DNA of 64,000 nucleotides from Hybos culiciformis (taxonomy: Eukaryota; Arthropoda; Insecta; Diptera; Hybotidae). Of the stretch, positions 40,172 through 53,633 are shown in pieces. The notes beneath the pieces were generated by a model, which had not been told where the DNA came from, ran no database searches, and saw only the letters and a program-made list of their open reading frames with translations. Where the stretch lies: contig OZ023275.1 in assembly GCA_964007475.1 (NCBI GenBank), forward strand, positions 35,397,381 through 35,461,380. The letters run 5' to 3'. Position 1 is the stretch's first letter, and every line of letters starts with the position of its first letter. The position numbers and the translations under genes are program-made.

Positions 40172-40655
40172 TGCCTTGTTCACACTTCGCTAATTTAACA
40201 TGTTCGAAAGGAGTTAAACATCTTTGGAAAATCAACCGTTCAAACGATGTTTTTCATATGTTAACATGTTTAGCTCTGTCAGATAAAGAATTTCAAATAA
40301 TACCGGAGATAAGCTGAAAGGAACTGACGCGCCCAAAAAAGTTAAAATATATGAAGTTGTGTCAAGGTTAAGAACTCGCGCGTCATTTATCTTGAGTGTA
40401 TCTCCACCTTTATAAAATTTTAAAGTCAAAAATGACATACCAAGTAAAAATTAATGCATACTGAATATTATTCAACAACAAAATATTATTCAAAAATTAC
40501 TCATTCATCCCTGAAAATTAACATGTTTTTGTAGAAACATGTTGAAGAACGTGTTTCTGTTTTAAATTTTTTACTATGAAAAAACAACATCAAAAACACC
40601 AACGGAACATGTTCGTCGTCCGAACATGTTAAATTAGCTAGGTGTGAACAAGCTA
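40172..40655. mobile_element. 484-bp PIF/Harbinger-like MITE
   Basis: The termini are inverted: left TGCCTTGTTCACACTTCGCT, right read inward TAGCTTGTTCACACCTAGCT, both continuing AATTTAACATGTTCG. The flanks show TTA on both sides (40169-40171 and 40656-40658), the 3-bp target duplication expected for PIF/Harbinger elements. The superfamily call rests only on the TTA duplication and size. The AACATGTT motif recurs inside. A 68-codon minus-strand open frame (40232-40438) shows no transposase motif. Confidence 0.75.
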
Positions 40656-40660
40656 TTAGA

Positions 40661-42120
40661 TTTTATCAAATCATATAAAATGCGACGGCGTCGACTCATT
40701 ATTTAAACTTTAAAAAAAATAACAGGTATCGTTAATATTGACTGTTTTGACAACCCATTTATTTAAATTTTTTTCACCCATAAGTATGTGCTATTTTTCG
40801 CCATTGGGGCACTATTTCAATATTTAACTAAGTATGACTCTTTTGTTTACATTTGTTTTCACCCATAAGTATGTGCCTTTTTTCTCCATAGGAGTCGCTA
40901 TTTGGAGATTTAAACAAGTGAATACTTATAAATTTAAATTTTTTGTTTTTGTTGTTTTTGCAACACAAAAAAAAAGAAATATCATAAGCCAAAATGGCAA
41001 AGTATCGAAATATTTAACGCCGGCAGACGACTTGACTTGCCTTGGTACCGAATAGCGCCTTTATATTGGCAAAATAATACTGACAAAATTATACAAGATT
41101 TTTATTAACATTGAAATTAGTATGAAAATCTAAATTTTATTTGAACTATAAAATATTAATTAGTTAATAATAAAAAATTAATATTTACTAAATATTTAAT
41201 TTTATAAATATTTTATAAATTGAAATAAAATTTAAGTTTATCAATTTTCATACAAAGTTCAATAAAAAATACAAGAGCCGGCGGGACGTTTGATAGATGT
41301 GAAACATCGGAATTATTTTGTACAGAAAAGAAAACTTAAAAAAAATTAACAGGTATCGTTAATATACTTATAAATTTTAATTTTTTGTTTTTGTTGTTTT
41401 TGCAACACAAAAAAAAAAACAATTGTCAGCCGTGGCAAAGTATCGAAATATCTAACGCCGGCAGACGACTTGACTTGACTTGACTTGACAAAATTATACA
41501 AAATTTAAATTTATTTACATTGAAATTAGTATGAAAATCTAAATTTTATTTGAAATATAAAATTTAATTAGTTAATAATAAAAAAATAATATTTTCTAAG
41601 TATTTTATTAATATTTTATAAAATCAAATAAAATTTAAGTTTTCATCAAATCATATAAAATGCGACGGCGTCGACTCATTATTTAAACTTTAAAAAAATT
41701 AACAGGTATCGTTAATTTACTTATAAATTTTAATTTTTTGTTTTTGTTGTTTACAACACAAAAAAAAACAAATATCTTAGCCAAAATGGCAAAGTATCGA
41801 AATATCTAACGCCGGCAGATGACTTGACTTGCCTTGGTACCGAATAGCGCCTTTATATTGGCAAAATAATACTGACAAAATTATACAAGATTTTTATTAA
41901 CATTGAAATTAGTATGAAAATCTAAATTTTATTTGAACTATAAAATATTAATTAGTTAATAATAAAAAATTAATATTTACTAAATATTTTATTTTATAAA
42001 TATTTTATAAATTGAAATAAAATTTAAGTTTATCAATTTTCATACAAAGTTCAATAAAAATACAAGAGCCGGCGGGACGTTTGATAGATGTGAAACATCG
42101 GAATTATTTTGTACAGATAA
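40661..42120. repeat. Three tandem copies of a complex repeat
   Basis: A block starting ATCAAATCATATAAAATGCG with a GACGGCGTCGAC motif occurs near 40665 and again near 41645. The downstream block carrying AACGCCGGCAGA, the TTGCCTTGGTACCGAATAGC segment, an A/T-rich middle and a GAGCCGGCGGGACGTTTGAT end occurs at about 41019-41325 and 41809-42120. A shortened middle copy lies at about 41330-41640, where GACTT/TTGAC is expanded to four units. The copies are nearly identical, so the expansion is recent. The first copy also contains two ~80-bp subunits sharing CACCCATAAGTATGTGC (40778 and 40860). Confidence 0.85.
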
Positions 42121-42308
42121 TATTGATAGATAACTTTGATAGAATTTTGGATTTTAATTTTATAAATTTCATTGGATGTTTACTATTCTTTTTGTTTTAT
42201 TTCTATTAATTATTAATGCAAACCAAAGAACACAATATTTATTAAAATACCTAAAAAATATAATAAAAATATAATAATTTTTTTTAACTTTTTTTTTTTG
42301 TTTATCAT

Positions 42309-42434
42309 GTACCAACAGACGCCGACGCGATCATATTTTTGGTCGCTGCGGCTTAGCAGAGATATTTTTCAAATTTTTTGGAACTGGTGCTAAAAAAAAA
42401 AAATCAATATCTATGATCGCGTCGGAGTGTGTAC
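42309..42434. repeat. Short GC-rich inverted repeat (hairpin)
   Basis: CCGACGCGATCATA at 42323-42336 is matched in inverted form at 42412-42425, with looser pairing of a GTAC-containing extension on both sides. Likely a small MITE or a terminal hairpin of the enclosing repeat. Confidence 0.6.
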
Positions 42435-42517
42435 CGACACTTTGTACTGACACTAAAGTGTTCAAATTTTTAATAAATTTTTCCATAAGAGCGTAGAATA
42501 AGGAACTACGTTCCAAA

Positions 42518-45500
42518 AACAAATTAATCTTTATTGAACTTATTGATTCAATTTGTTAAGCTTTATTTAAATAATTAGTTAAGCTTCTTGTATTTTTAAG
42601 ATCTGCACGTAATGTTATTATTTTTATCGAATCATCAAATAAATTTTTGAATGATTTATAAATATCTGTTTATGGTGTTTTTTATTTTATATTTTTTTTT
42701 TATTTTAAGATTATTAATAACTTTAACCATAGCTAATGTTATAATAACATCATAAAATAGCATTATTGTGAAAAAAAAAAATTTATATATTTTTTTAATT
42801 TATTGATGAAAATTGATTATTTTTGCGATTGGTTTAATATCCCCTTGTCTAGCATTTATTTATAAAATATTGATGTTAAAATTTACCAATTATATAGTTA
42901 GCAAAAATTTATTAATTGAAGTTGGAAAGTTTTTAGTGAGACTAATCTTTAGATTTTTTTATATACACAGTACTTTACTTAGCCTTATAAATTGTTATTT
43001 TATTGCAATATTTACATTTTTTGTTAATTACCGAAAGCTTATAATGTAGGTTCTTATTCTTAGAAATGCAAAAAAAAAATCTGAATCGTCTAAAGTTTTG
43101 AATAAATGAATTTCCTTTAAGTATTTGTTATAATTCATATTTATGTATGTAAAATTAATTTTGTAACTTTATCCGTCATTTATTATTATTTTTTTTATTA
43201 ATATCAAAATTAACATATAAATATAATAGTTAATAAATTATTTAAATTGATATAATTACTCAAAATCAAAGTTAAATTTATTAAGTAGGCATGTATAATA
43301 ATAAAATAAAATGAAAAACTTAAAATTTATTCAAAACCAAATATAATAATACTTGGAATTGAAATTTAAATAATATGTGTTTGTCTTTTTTTTAAAGAAA
43401 TTTAAGATATTTTACCATTAAGACATTTTCGAATTTATGGTAGCACTAAATTATAAAAGAGTTTTTGAATATATTAAAGTAGTTACATTGGTATTATTGT
43501 AAACACTTCAGATTTTTACTGAAGCTGACTATTGTTATTTTGCAGAGTTAAGCTAGTTTGCTGAAAGTAAAAATATAAAATTTAGATACTTATTTAAAAT
43601 TGTAAATAAAAACTTGTTTAATTTTATTAAAATGTCTTTAATTATTTTTGCAATCTGCAAAAATGTTCAAACTTGCTCAGCTAGAAAGTATTTATAATTA
43701 AACTTTGCACTTTTACACTTTTACTGCTTGTTTTATGTTTTTTTCATTGTACATTAACATTTCCTGTGTATGTGTGTATGTAATACATAGGATTTACATG
43801 AATACATGTACATTTCTTGCATAGAAAATGTTTTACAATTGAACATTTTTTGAATTATAAATTTTAAATGTTTTTTAATGAATTATTGCAATAAAAGATT
43901 AAACCACTTTAATGGTCATTAATTTGGTTTATTGAATTTCCCATCATAAAATTTGAATAAAATTTTTTTTATTACCATCACAGTAAATGCATAAAATGTT
44001 TTTAGGAACGTCAATAAAATGTTATTAATACTTTTATTGAATAAATAACTATGAATATCTTTTTTAGGAAAATATTAACTTGATGAGTTATAAAAAGAAT
44101 GAATTGAAAAGTTTCCAAATTGTTAAATGTTAATAAAATGGTATAATGTTAATAAAATGGTTATAGTTCTTCAAAAACCATGTCGTCTGAAATAACTTCT
44201 AGAATAATTGAAATTTCTGTTGGGGATAAGAGTATTTTAGTTTAATTAAAAATAAACAAAAAATAATTCTAAATAAATATTACACAAAATGTCAGTTCTT
44301 AATATATCAAAAAAAAAATTTTTTTATTATTCAACATAATCATTTTATTTTTAGTATTTCTTTCTAAAGTTAATAAAATTTAATCAACATAGTAATGTGC
44401 ATCATGCAACTGCATATAAAATTACAAAAAGTGTTTACCAAATAACACACCTACGCACGCGACTTAGTTTGCCTTTTATATAATATTAAATTACATTTAT
44501 TTTCAATATAAATCGTAAACAAAACAATATTTACCGAATTCGATAATATTATTATTTCTAATTTCTATAAATATAGAGTCCGTAATTTGTTGTGTTTTTA
44601 TACTTAAATATTTTTTGTCCTGAATTCTCAAGTATCTTAAAGTTCAGAACTAGATTAATAAGATACTATACTCAAAAGTATTTTAAGGGCAAAGTGGAAT
44701 TATTTTCTTGAAACTTGATTTTTCTAAGTTGGAACGCATTTTCGGTTTCTTTAATTCAATGCTTTTAAATTTAAATATTACTGGCAGACGACTTGTTGTA
44801 GATGCGAGTCTTCTTGATTTAGTTTAATTCCAATTACTACAAAATAATGCATTTTTTAAAATCAATAAATCATATTGAAAAATGGAAATAAAATTTATAA
44901 ATTTTTTTTAATTTTATTATATTTTTATTTAAAATAGTATCTATAGGAAAAATGGGAAAATATATAATGTCTATGTAATTTTTCTGCCCATATAAATGAT
45001 CTACAAAAGATAAACCAAATGAAAATTTATGATGGTTAAATAGTTAATTTTAAATTTTTTTATTTTCTCTTATATCGATAGAATTTACAAAAAGGGTCGA
45101 TCATTTTTGTATAATTATGAAATTGTATTGAAAAAACAAAATTAGGGTGTCTTAAATCAATGAAAACCACGATCGAATCCAGCTAATTATTAGGAATTTT
45201 TGAAACCAGTGATCTTCGGCACTGAAAGATAAAATTATTATTTCCAATGTGATGTTTTGTAAAAAATAATTATTTTTCATTGTATCAAAAAGAATTGATA
45301 AAAAAAATAAACCTCTTTCGTCGTTCCCTAGCAAAATTTTACATAAACTTTTTTCTAAAATTTATATTTTAGTTTTGATTTTACAGTCGAAGTTTTTATA
45401 TTATTCTTATCTAATAAAATATGTATATATGTATGTATATGATTTCTCTTTTAATGTTTTACATACACTGAATTTTCTTAGCATAATAAATTTCTATGAA

Positions 45501-48500
45501 TAAAAAATAAATAAATAAAGATTTTATTGAGAAAAAAAATTCAAAAACATATCAAATAACATTTTGTTATAAATAAGTCTGCACCTTTTTTCTCGGCATT
45601 TATAAAAATACATAAGTCTTAACACTTAAACGAGGAACATTATAAAAGAATAAAAATAAATAATATTCTATTAAGTATTTTATTTTAAATGTTAATGAAA
45701 AAATGCAGATCCCTCTGAACGAATAAATATACTATTCTATATACACGCGATGACACTATCGCACGCGTCAATGATTCAACAATTTATTTTTCACTAGAAT
45801 ATAAATGAAAATTCTGAATATTTCCTTTGAATTATTTTTTTCAATAAATCCTTTTTAATCTTTACATAGATGATTAATACTATTAAGTTTGCCTAAGATT
45901 AAAACACTTGTTTTCAGAATCCTTTCAATATATTGTATATACCTATATACTATATAGTGAATGTATCTAATTGATATTCATTGAATATTTAGACCTATTC
46001 GAGTTTTCCGACTCTTAATCATACCTATATCTGACGATAGTTTAAATTGGATCTTCTACGACAATATAAAAAAATAATTTAAAAATATTATTTAATGAAA
46101 TGAAGAGAAAATATTCATAAATCTAGTCTGTAAACGATAATAACTTAAAAAGAGTCTATTGAGCGTGTATATACTATACAAGTATTATTCACATTGCAAT
46201 GAGATTGATTAATTTATAGTATAACAAACAATTTATGATTGATAAATGCATACATATAACAATATGAGTTGTGCATATGCAATGCATTCAATAAATTATT
46301 TTCGTCAAAAACATCAATCGAAAGAGAAAGTAAAATATATTGAAAATATTAATAAACTATTTGTCTATTTAAAATAAAAATTTATAGTGTCATTATTTTT
46401 ATCCCCCAAAAAAGATAAAAATAAAAGTACTTACTTCGGTTTGATGTAAAAGACACATAAAACTTTTATTACTTTGATTATCAAAAAAAAAAAAGAAAAA
46501 AAAGCTATTAAGTAAAGAGTTAAACCAATTAAAGATTTGTTTTTTTTATTTTAATTTCATTTTTACGATTCCAGATAGCTAAAAATCCTCTTCATTATTT
46601 TACAACCTACTCATCAATTCAAAGATTTATTTACACGATTTTGTTTTTAAAATAAGTGACAATAATAATTTTTAATGTTTTTGTTAATTTTTTTTTTTGT
46701 GAAGAAGTTCAGGATATGAAAGTTTGAGTTCTGATTTCCTTTAAACTTATATGGTGGCCAAGAATTTTAATTTTTCCAATGAGTGTAGATCCAGTACTAA
46801 GCAAAGGATTCAATTATAAGTTTCTATTTTTTTTGTAAATATGCGAATAATAATATTTGAATCAAGATATTATATTATTTTATTGTTTTGCTGTATCTTG
46901 AAAAGATCTAATTTGATATTAATTAAACAAAATTATTTTTTCACTACTTTAATAAATTATAACAAAATGGAAAAGAAACCAGAATTGTCAGCGAGCAATT
47001 TTTTGATAAAAGAAAACAATATTTTTAATACAAATTCAAGAAATTAAATATGTAACTTCATTAAAAATAATGTTTCGGCAAATTGAAAGCGAATATTCTC
47101 ACTTTAATTTATAAATAAATATCTGTGAAAATATTTTTGCAAATGGTTAAAATGAAAAATAAAAAATATGTGTAAATTGATCAATCAAAACTAATTTTCT
47201 GCATATTTCTTGGAAATGCAACAAGAGTTTAAAATATTTGTCAACAATAATTTTTGTAAAAAAAAATTCAATAAATGTTTTAAATTTTTAAAGTGAAACT
47301 TTCAAATAAATTTGCTGTATTGTGTGAATCAAAGTTAGCCGGCCATCGTACTTATGTTTAATAATATGAAAAAAAAAAATTTCTGACTTTCAAAAATATC
47401 AAAAATAATAATGAGAATATACAAATTTTTTAATTATGCTTCGGAATTATTTTATGTTTTTTTTTGTGTTGATACAATAAATAAAAAAAAAATATAAAAA
47501 AAATATTTACACACATTTATTTATATTTTTTATTTATATTTATATTAAAATATATTTTATAAAAGTTTTATTTCTACGAACCCCACTAATCGAATACTTA
47601 ACCTTTAATATGAAACATTATGAAAAAATCTTTTTATTATAAAAACCATCAATTGTATGTTTTGTAAGTTTGCTGCTGCAATCCTTAAGCATAAAGCCAA
47701 TTTTTTCATTACTATATTCACAATTAATTTACGAAAATATATAAAAATGAATTAAGCGACAATTAGAATATAAATTTTCGAATTTTAAAAACCCCATGCA
47801 TACGAGTATAAGGAATTAGGAAAAATAACAAAAGCAAATAATATTAATACATACCAAAAAATTTAATATAAAAAACTGATCGCCTTGTCAACTACTTAAC
47901 TGTAACCATATAATTATATATAGGTATATTAAATTGCATAGGATTATGCCATGAAATTTTTTTTTTATAGTTTTTTTGCAACGGTATATCAATAAATTAA
48001 AATTTTACTTTCTTTGTGTGAATATAACATATATTGCAATATTTAATAAAATATGTATCTACTTGTTAACATATATGTATCTTCAATAAGTTTTTAATAC
48101 TTATTACATGATTTACAATTTACAGAATTAAAATTATAGCTTCTGGCTATTGAAAACTAATAAATTTATTACATACTTTTATTTATTATATTGGTTGTCC
48201 AGAGGTGTAATTTTTTTTTCGGGTGAATATAAAACGAAGAGTTATGAATAGAAGATAATTCTTCATTTTTTTTTTTAAAGATATATGAGATGTTACAAGA
48301 TGTATTTCAGAACCTGGAATTATTGCAGTTCAAGCAATATAAACTTTAACATAGCTGCAATATACGAATTAGACGTAATTAATAAGACAAAAAAACTAAC
48401 ATAATAATGTGTACACATAAATAATTGAAATATCAACATAATAAATTTCCCCTTAAACCAATGGAAAAGTGGAAAGTATAAATGGAAATCAACAAGTTAA

Positions 48501-48884
48501 ATTTATTCTTGCTAATAATGTTGCTAAACATTTTAATGTTGAAACTGGAAACAATAAAAATACTTTTTTTTTTTAATACTATCTAGTTTTTTTTTAAAGT
48601 TTAATATTCCATTATGAAACATTTGGGATCTGTTATTTTATAATTTTAGTATGGTCTTTTAGTATGGTTATCTTGGAAGTAAACTTTACATTTGAAACGT
48701 TTACTCTTTATCTAACCAAATTATTGATTTTATTTAATTTGCGTTTTTATTTAATAATAAAATTTACAAAAATAAATGTTAATATTAACATTCTTATCCA
48801 ATAATATTCTTTTGAATACCTTTCCACCTGCTTTTAATTTTTTTGAGTCCTTAGTTCGATAGTTTCCTTTTTTATCTTGTTATT
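42518..48884. other. AT-rich non-coding stretch
   Basis: About 6.4 kb without a supported gene. It holds two copies of a GC-rich CGCACGCG motif (44442-44465 and 45745-45770) that resemble 13582-13605, and a 19-base tandem pair near 44126-44165. A minus-strand ATG followed by eight codons and a consensus GTAAGT donor lies at 46429-46458. It could be an alternative first exon of the C1-domain gene but is very short. Confidence 0.45.
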
Positions 48885-49040
48885 ACTACGGATTATTATA
48901 TGTGATTGATTTTTGTTTTATATTTTTTTTACAGCTGTTGTTGACAAAACTGGACCTCATCATTTAAGAATTTATGTACATACATAATATAATTCATGAA
49001 AATGAGATCAGCTGTAAATTGTTACTATCATCAATCTGAA
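48885..49040 (-). pseudogene. Decayed duplicate of C1-gene exon 2 start with acceptor
   Basis: The minus strand after a TTTTCAG acceptor (49036-49041) reads IDDSNNLQLISFS then stop. This parallels the exon-2 start IEDSSNLQLASSS at 5683. Homology continues on the coding side through GTTGACAAAACTGG / GCTGGCAAAACTAA and TGATTGATTTTTGTTTT. It also extends weakly into the adjacent intron, with a shared TTGACGAC motif. Indels and a stop destroy the frame. It is read as a degenerate copy of the exon edge and not a usable exon; orientation is the same as the gene. Confidence 0.75.
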
Positions 49041-49041
49041 A

Positions 49042-52000
49042 ACATGAAAAAAATATGTTCGTATTTTGTTATATTTATTTAATTTATGTTATTTTGACGA
49101 CATGATTCAATGTCTTTTTTTTTTTCTGGAATGTTAAATAAAAAAAAATTATAAGATAATAACAATTTAGGGAAATGTTACATCATAAAATGTACCACAT
49201 GTAAACATTAAAATAATGTACTTTTTGAAATTACAATGTTTTAAAAAAAATAAGATTTTTATCTCTAAATTTTGTAAATGGAAAATGTTTTTGCACTTTT
49301 TACTCTAGAAATCATTTTATGAAAAAGCGTTCACTCACAACTAAGTACTCTCAATGACACCCGAAGATAAAAACAATATGAATCTTAGTCTTAATTTGAG
49401 TAAGAATAAGTAAGGCTGATATTTAAACCAAATGATGTATTAAAAAGATATACATATTTTTATTTTGCTTACTTTTAAAGTCAAATTACTATTATTACAA
49501 TTAAACAGATGTTCTTCATTTTCATTCATGTTTTGTACAATTTAAGTTGAAATGATAAATTATTTTGTTTTTTTTTTTTATAAATATCATAATAAAATAA
49601 AAGAAAATGTAAAAGATGAATGATTATATTACAATTTAACTTTGAATTCCGAAGTTGTTTTGCATGATGGTAGCATATTCTTATTAACTCGTGCTGTTTT
49701 AATTATACAATGTATGTGGTCTTAATATAGAGATAACAGATAACAAAAAAGAAAATTGAATAAAATTATAAATTTGTTAATTATACAGTATAGTAGGGTC
49801 GTGTTATATATGTTGATTTTGTATACACTTACTTATGTTATATGTTGTAAATTTTTGTACGATGCGGGGAATTTTAAATTTAGTTAAACCGCATGTTAAA
49901 GTCAGTAAAATAACATGAATTCATTGAGATAACATCATATAAAAATCCACGGCTTATGTTGTAGGAATTTCCGGACCAAAATCAATGCAAAATTGTATAT
50001 TAAATATTATATACCTATTATGAATTTGTTTGTAATCGAACCAAGTTAACCTATTTAATTCTATCAATTTATTATGTCGTGTTCGTGTCATCATTTTCCT
50101 ACATTATATTGAACTTATTTTTGATGCACCTGCACTTAATATTTATTATTATACGTTTAAACATTATAGTTATTCAAAGCAACTGAAATATTTTTGATTT
50201 AAAGTTGATTGCATAATAGAATACTATATGTTGTAATTGACCAAGTATGCACTCAGAATTGGTTAAATATTTGTATATTTATATTTTATATTATATGTAA
50301 ATGAAATTTATATTTTGTTTTTTTTTTATTTAATTTTTTCTGACGAAAAAGCACCGCTAAACAAAAACATAAATTCCATTATTATTGTGCTTTCAGTATG
50401 ATTGCTTATTTACATTTTGTAAGTCCATTAAAATCATTATTACTTAATAAAAACAAATAAAAAAAAAAACAACTCTTTTCCATTTAAATCAATTTGTCAG
50501 ACAAAACATAATAAAATTATATGTAATATGAATATAAGCATCTCATTAAAAAAAAAAAAAAAAATGAGAACAAGACAAAATGAGTACCATTATGAATTTA
50601 ATTAAGAGTCGCTAGTAAATTTATTGGATTTGTTTGTTAGTTGAATTATGTGGTCAAAAACTTATATTTGTGGCTAATATTATGTCAAAAATTATATTTC
50701 ATATTTTACTATGCAATATTATTCTATCTTTAGTACATATATAAATACTAGTATGCTTGATCAGATCCTAATCCATACCGAATCGATTTCTTATTTTATA
50801 TCTTTAATTGTTTTGCCTTCATGATATAGAAGTATAACATAATTAATTCTTGCAACTTGTTTATAAAAACAAATATAATCAGTCAATTTATATTATAATT
50901 ATGCTGAATCATATGTTAAATCTTAAATTTCCTCAGTAGAAACTTGCTAATTGTTGTTCTCATGCATTATAGATACATGTAATGTTTCCACATTTTTAAC
51001 TTAAAAACTATCGCAGAGAGAATATTTTCTTAAGAAAAAATCCATGACCAAATCAAAAATTGTATTTTTCCATAAGGATGTTCTCTTAGTTGGGATATAT
51101 TCAAATTTGTGCGATCAGATAAAAATAAATATTTCACATTAAGTTGCCTTTCAAATCACAAAATAAAAAAATTAATAAATAAATATTTACCAAACTGTAG
51201 TTGACACAGTCAACAAAATAATGAATTGTTAAACATAAAAATAGAATCATGCTTACAATACAAACATATATGATTATGCAAATACAATTCAACTTCTTTT
51301 GCCCTGGCTAGCTTCTAGTACACTGGAAAACATGTTTTCTACTTCCATGTATAATCAATCAAGATCTTTTATTTATTTATTTATTTATTTTTCGCTAAAC
51401 AGATTTTAATTCCTCGTGAGAATATACCATTCATTTAACATCATTTAACTTTTTATTGATAGTTAAAATATTATGGCATGATGGAAAAATGCATAAAAAA
51501 AAATTCTTTTCATTTTATATTTATTCTTTTTTTTTTTTTTTTTAAATAAAATTTTTGATTTAAATACTTTTAACACTGGAATTAATTCGTTGAAATATCT
51601 TGAAATATCGCATATCGTGATCTTATATAATTATATTATAATTCCATACTTAAACAATATTCCAATCAAAAAAATTTACAAATTATGTAAATAAGATAAG
51701 TCATTTTTTCAATATTTTGTTAATTTAAGAAGTAAATTAGCTATCGATGGCAATCTTGAGTCATGCAAATATTTTTTTTTTAACTTCTTTTTAGTTTTTA
51801 ATAAGTTCCACTGAATGTAGCAATTATTCAAAGTAATTGAAAATTTTTTAAAACCCGAAACGCAAATATCTAAGATCTTATATTGATATTGAAAAATTCT
51901 TAGTTTTGCAACCTTATTTTTATTTAATTTTCTTACAAAAACTTTTTCTTAAGTTTATATACAATCTGAGTGTATGTATACATAATTTTTCCATTATTTT

Positions 52001-52636
52001 TTTTTTAACTGCATTTTATAAGAACGAATATAAAAATATGGAAGCAAAACTTAGAACTATAAGAAGATGCAAATTTAATGCACCACCAGATAATAAAAAT
52101 TCTTATGGAAATATGCTTCGACATGTGACAATCATTAAATAATAAATAATGGCTCAAAGCATTTTCCTATTTATTTATTTTTTTTTTTTTCTAAACATAA
52201 CGTAGTTCATACAACAGTTTCAATTTAACAAGAAAATCAAATATTTATTACTTCTGGATCTATTAAATTAAATCTAAAAATTTTTTTTGATATTTTATAT
52301 TTAACGTCATTACTGATTTAATATTTTAATAAAAAATATCACAATATATTATGTATTTCAGAAAGATATTTAAATTAATATGTAGAGTTTGTGAAATTAA
52401 ATATAAACTTTGAGCTATGTATAGAGAATTTTAAACCAAAAAATATTAAAAGATATACTTATAAATAATATATAGAAAATGAGACATTGTGGGCCAGCAG
52501 TTTCGACCAAGAATGTCAGAGAGTGTGGATAAGATATACTTTAAGGCAAAAACAGCTTTATATCATATAGAACAAATTTTCGCCGAATGTGAGTTTACTC
52601 TACCCATTTATAAAAAATCAGTCGTTATTTAAATAG
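49042..52636. other. AT-rich non-coding stretch
   Basis: No supported gene. It contains a (TTTA)n microsatellite at 51368-51392. A plus-strand frame at 51906-52142 ends in a 34-codon ATG-started part (MEAKLRTIRRCKFNAPPDNK and onward) with better codon variety. That part lacks any confirming signal beyond a possible upstream pyrimidine tract and acceptor. Confidence 0.45.
51368..51392. repeat. (TTTA)n microsatellite
   Basis: Six or so uninterrupted TTTA units; simple-sequence repeat. Confidence 0.9.
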
Positions 52637-53288
52637 ATGTATACTAGGCTGGTTCACAAAAATTTTTTTTTTGCCGCCCATTCAGATTCTGAAAGTCTAC
52701 ATCAAGAAACGAAAAACGTCTTCCTTGATTTTTCGAAATTTTGTTTCCCCATCAAGCGCAACCAGTTTTTGTGATGTTTGAGGCCTAGACCTAATAAGGT
52801 GGGTTCAAAACTCTGTAACTTTTTTCTCTTTGAATTTTTTTTCCTCCTTTTTTTTTTGGTTTAACTGTCTTGATGTTCCCTTCATTTTTTGTTAACATCG
52901 TAAGGCGATACGACTTATCCTTTTTTTTTTTACAACTCTCTAAAGGAGAATTTAAACTTTTGTCCCCATTTTATTTTTACTTTAAGACACCATATCTTTT
53001 CTAATTTTAAGAGAAACATTTTTTTTTTTTTTTTTCATAAATTTGGCATAAATTTTCATCATTTTTAGCATTATAACTAAAAGATAAAATTCTATTAAGT
53101 TCTGGTTTTTAAGCTACAATTAATTTTACGACATTAAAAGTTTCGCTTTCGTAATGCATTGGTCATTTGATTCATTTGTTAACTGATCTATTTTTTTTAA
53201 ATAGGAATCAAAAAAGGAGATTTAGAATAGAAATAAATAAGAATTTAAAAATTGTTTTAAATTTATATTTATTTATGAGTAATTTTTT

Positions 53289-53633
53289 TCAATTAATTTT
53301 AGAAATATTTGATTTTCCAATAATCGCCATGTTTGGCCGATGCTGGCTCACGATTTGGAGAATAATTTGTTTTTGAGTTTCGTCAGAAGTTAACGATGTG
53401 TTAAATTCCGTCATTAATGCAACACTCCTCTCGGCGTTGTCATTAACAACTTGTAACTTCTGAACTAATCGCAGGCCGTCTTGATATCCTACATCAGATT
53501 TCCATAGAGCTGGATTCTTGTCTAAAAATTCAGTAGATATTTTCAAGCATTGAAAAAAATTTAAAGAATTTTTAGTGACTAAATTCTGCAGTTGTATTTT
53601 AGGCAAATCAAAATTCGATGGAATTTTTGTCAA
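53289..53633 (-). pseudogene. Transposon protein C-terminal fragment, left arm
   Basis: An open frame of 114 codons with no proper ATG at its start (the first codon is TTG), reading from the loop outward. It contains CLKIS, PALWKSDVGYQDGLRLVQKL and NDNAERSVALMTEFNTSLTS blocks, ending with QIVSQHRPNMAII. The blocks resemble C-terminal regions of uncharacterised proteins in arthropod transposons, from memory and unverified. The N-terminal catalytic part is absent, so it cannot be a full transposase. Confidence 0.65.

Larger units (their letters stand above)
39462..42517. mobile_element. Nested repeat cluster bounded by inverted termini (3.06 kb)
   Basis: The outer boundary sequence TTTGGAACGTAGTTCCTTA (39462-39480) occurs in inverted form at 42499-42517, a perfect 19-base match. 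Beyond it a looser GCGTAC/CTACGC similarity follows. The 13-base core GGAACGTAGTTCC is itself nearly palindromic. Inside are a diverged MITE fragment (39682-39895), a 23-bp tandem pair, a complete MITE (40172-40655), long tandem repeat units (40661-42120) and a small inverted repeat (42309-42434). No obvious target-site duplication flanks the outer ends. It may be one large non-autonomous element that accumulated insertions, or a hotspot of nested insertions. No transposase was found. Confidence 0.6.

Noticed and set aside
42331..42522. 63-codon minus-strand frame at the edge of the nested repeat
   Set aside because: Made of inverted-repeat sequence and the terminus itself; no protein motif.
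51906..52142. 78-codon plus-strand frame
   Set aside because: Starts at TTG with a low-complexity first half; only the last 34 codons look coding-like and no homologue is recognised.
53167..53376. Mirror frames at 53167-53376 (+) and 53807-54016 (-)
   Set aside because: These are antisense shadows of the two transposon protein fragments in the foldback arms.
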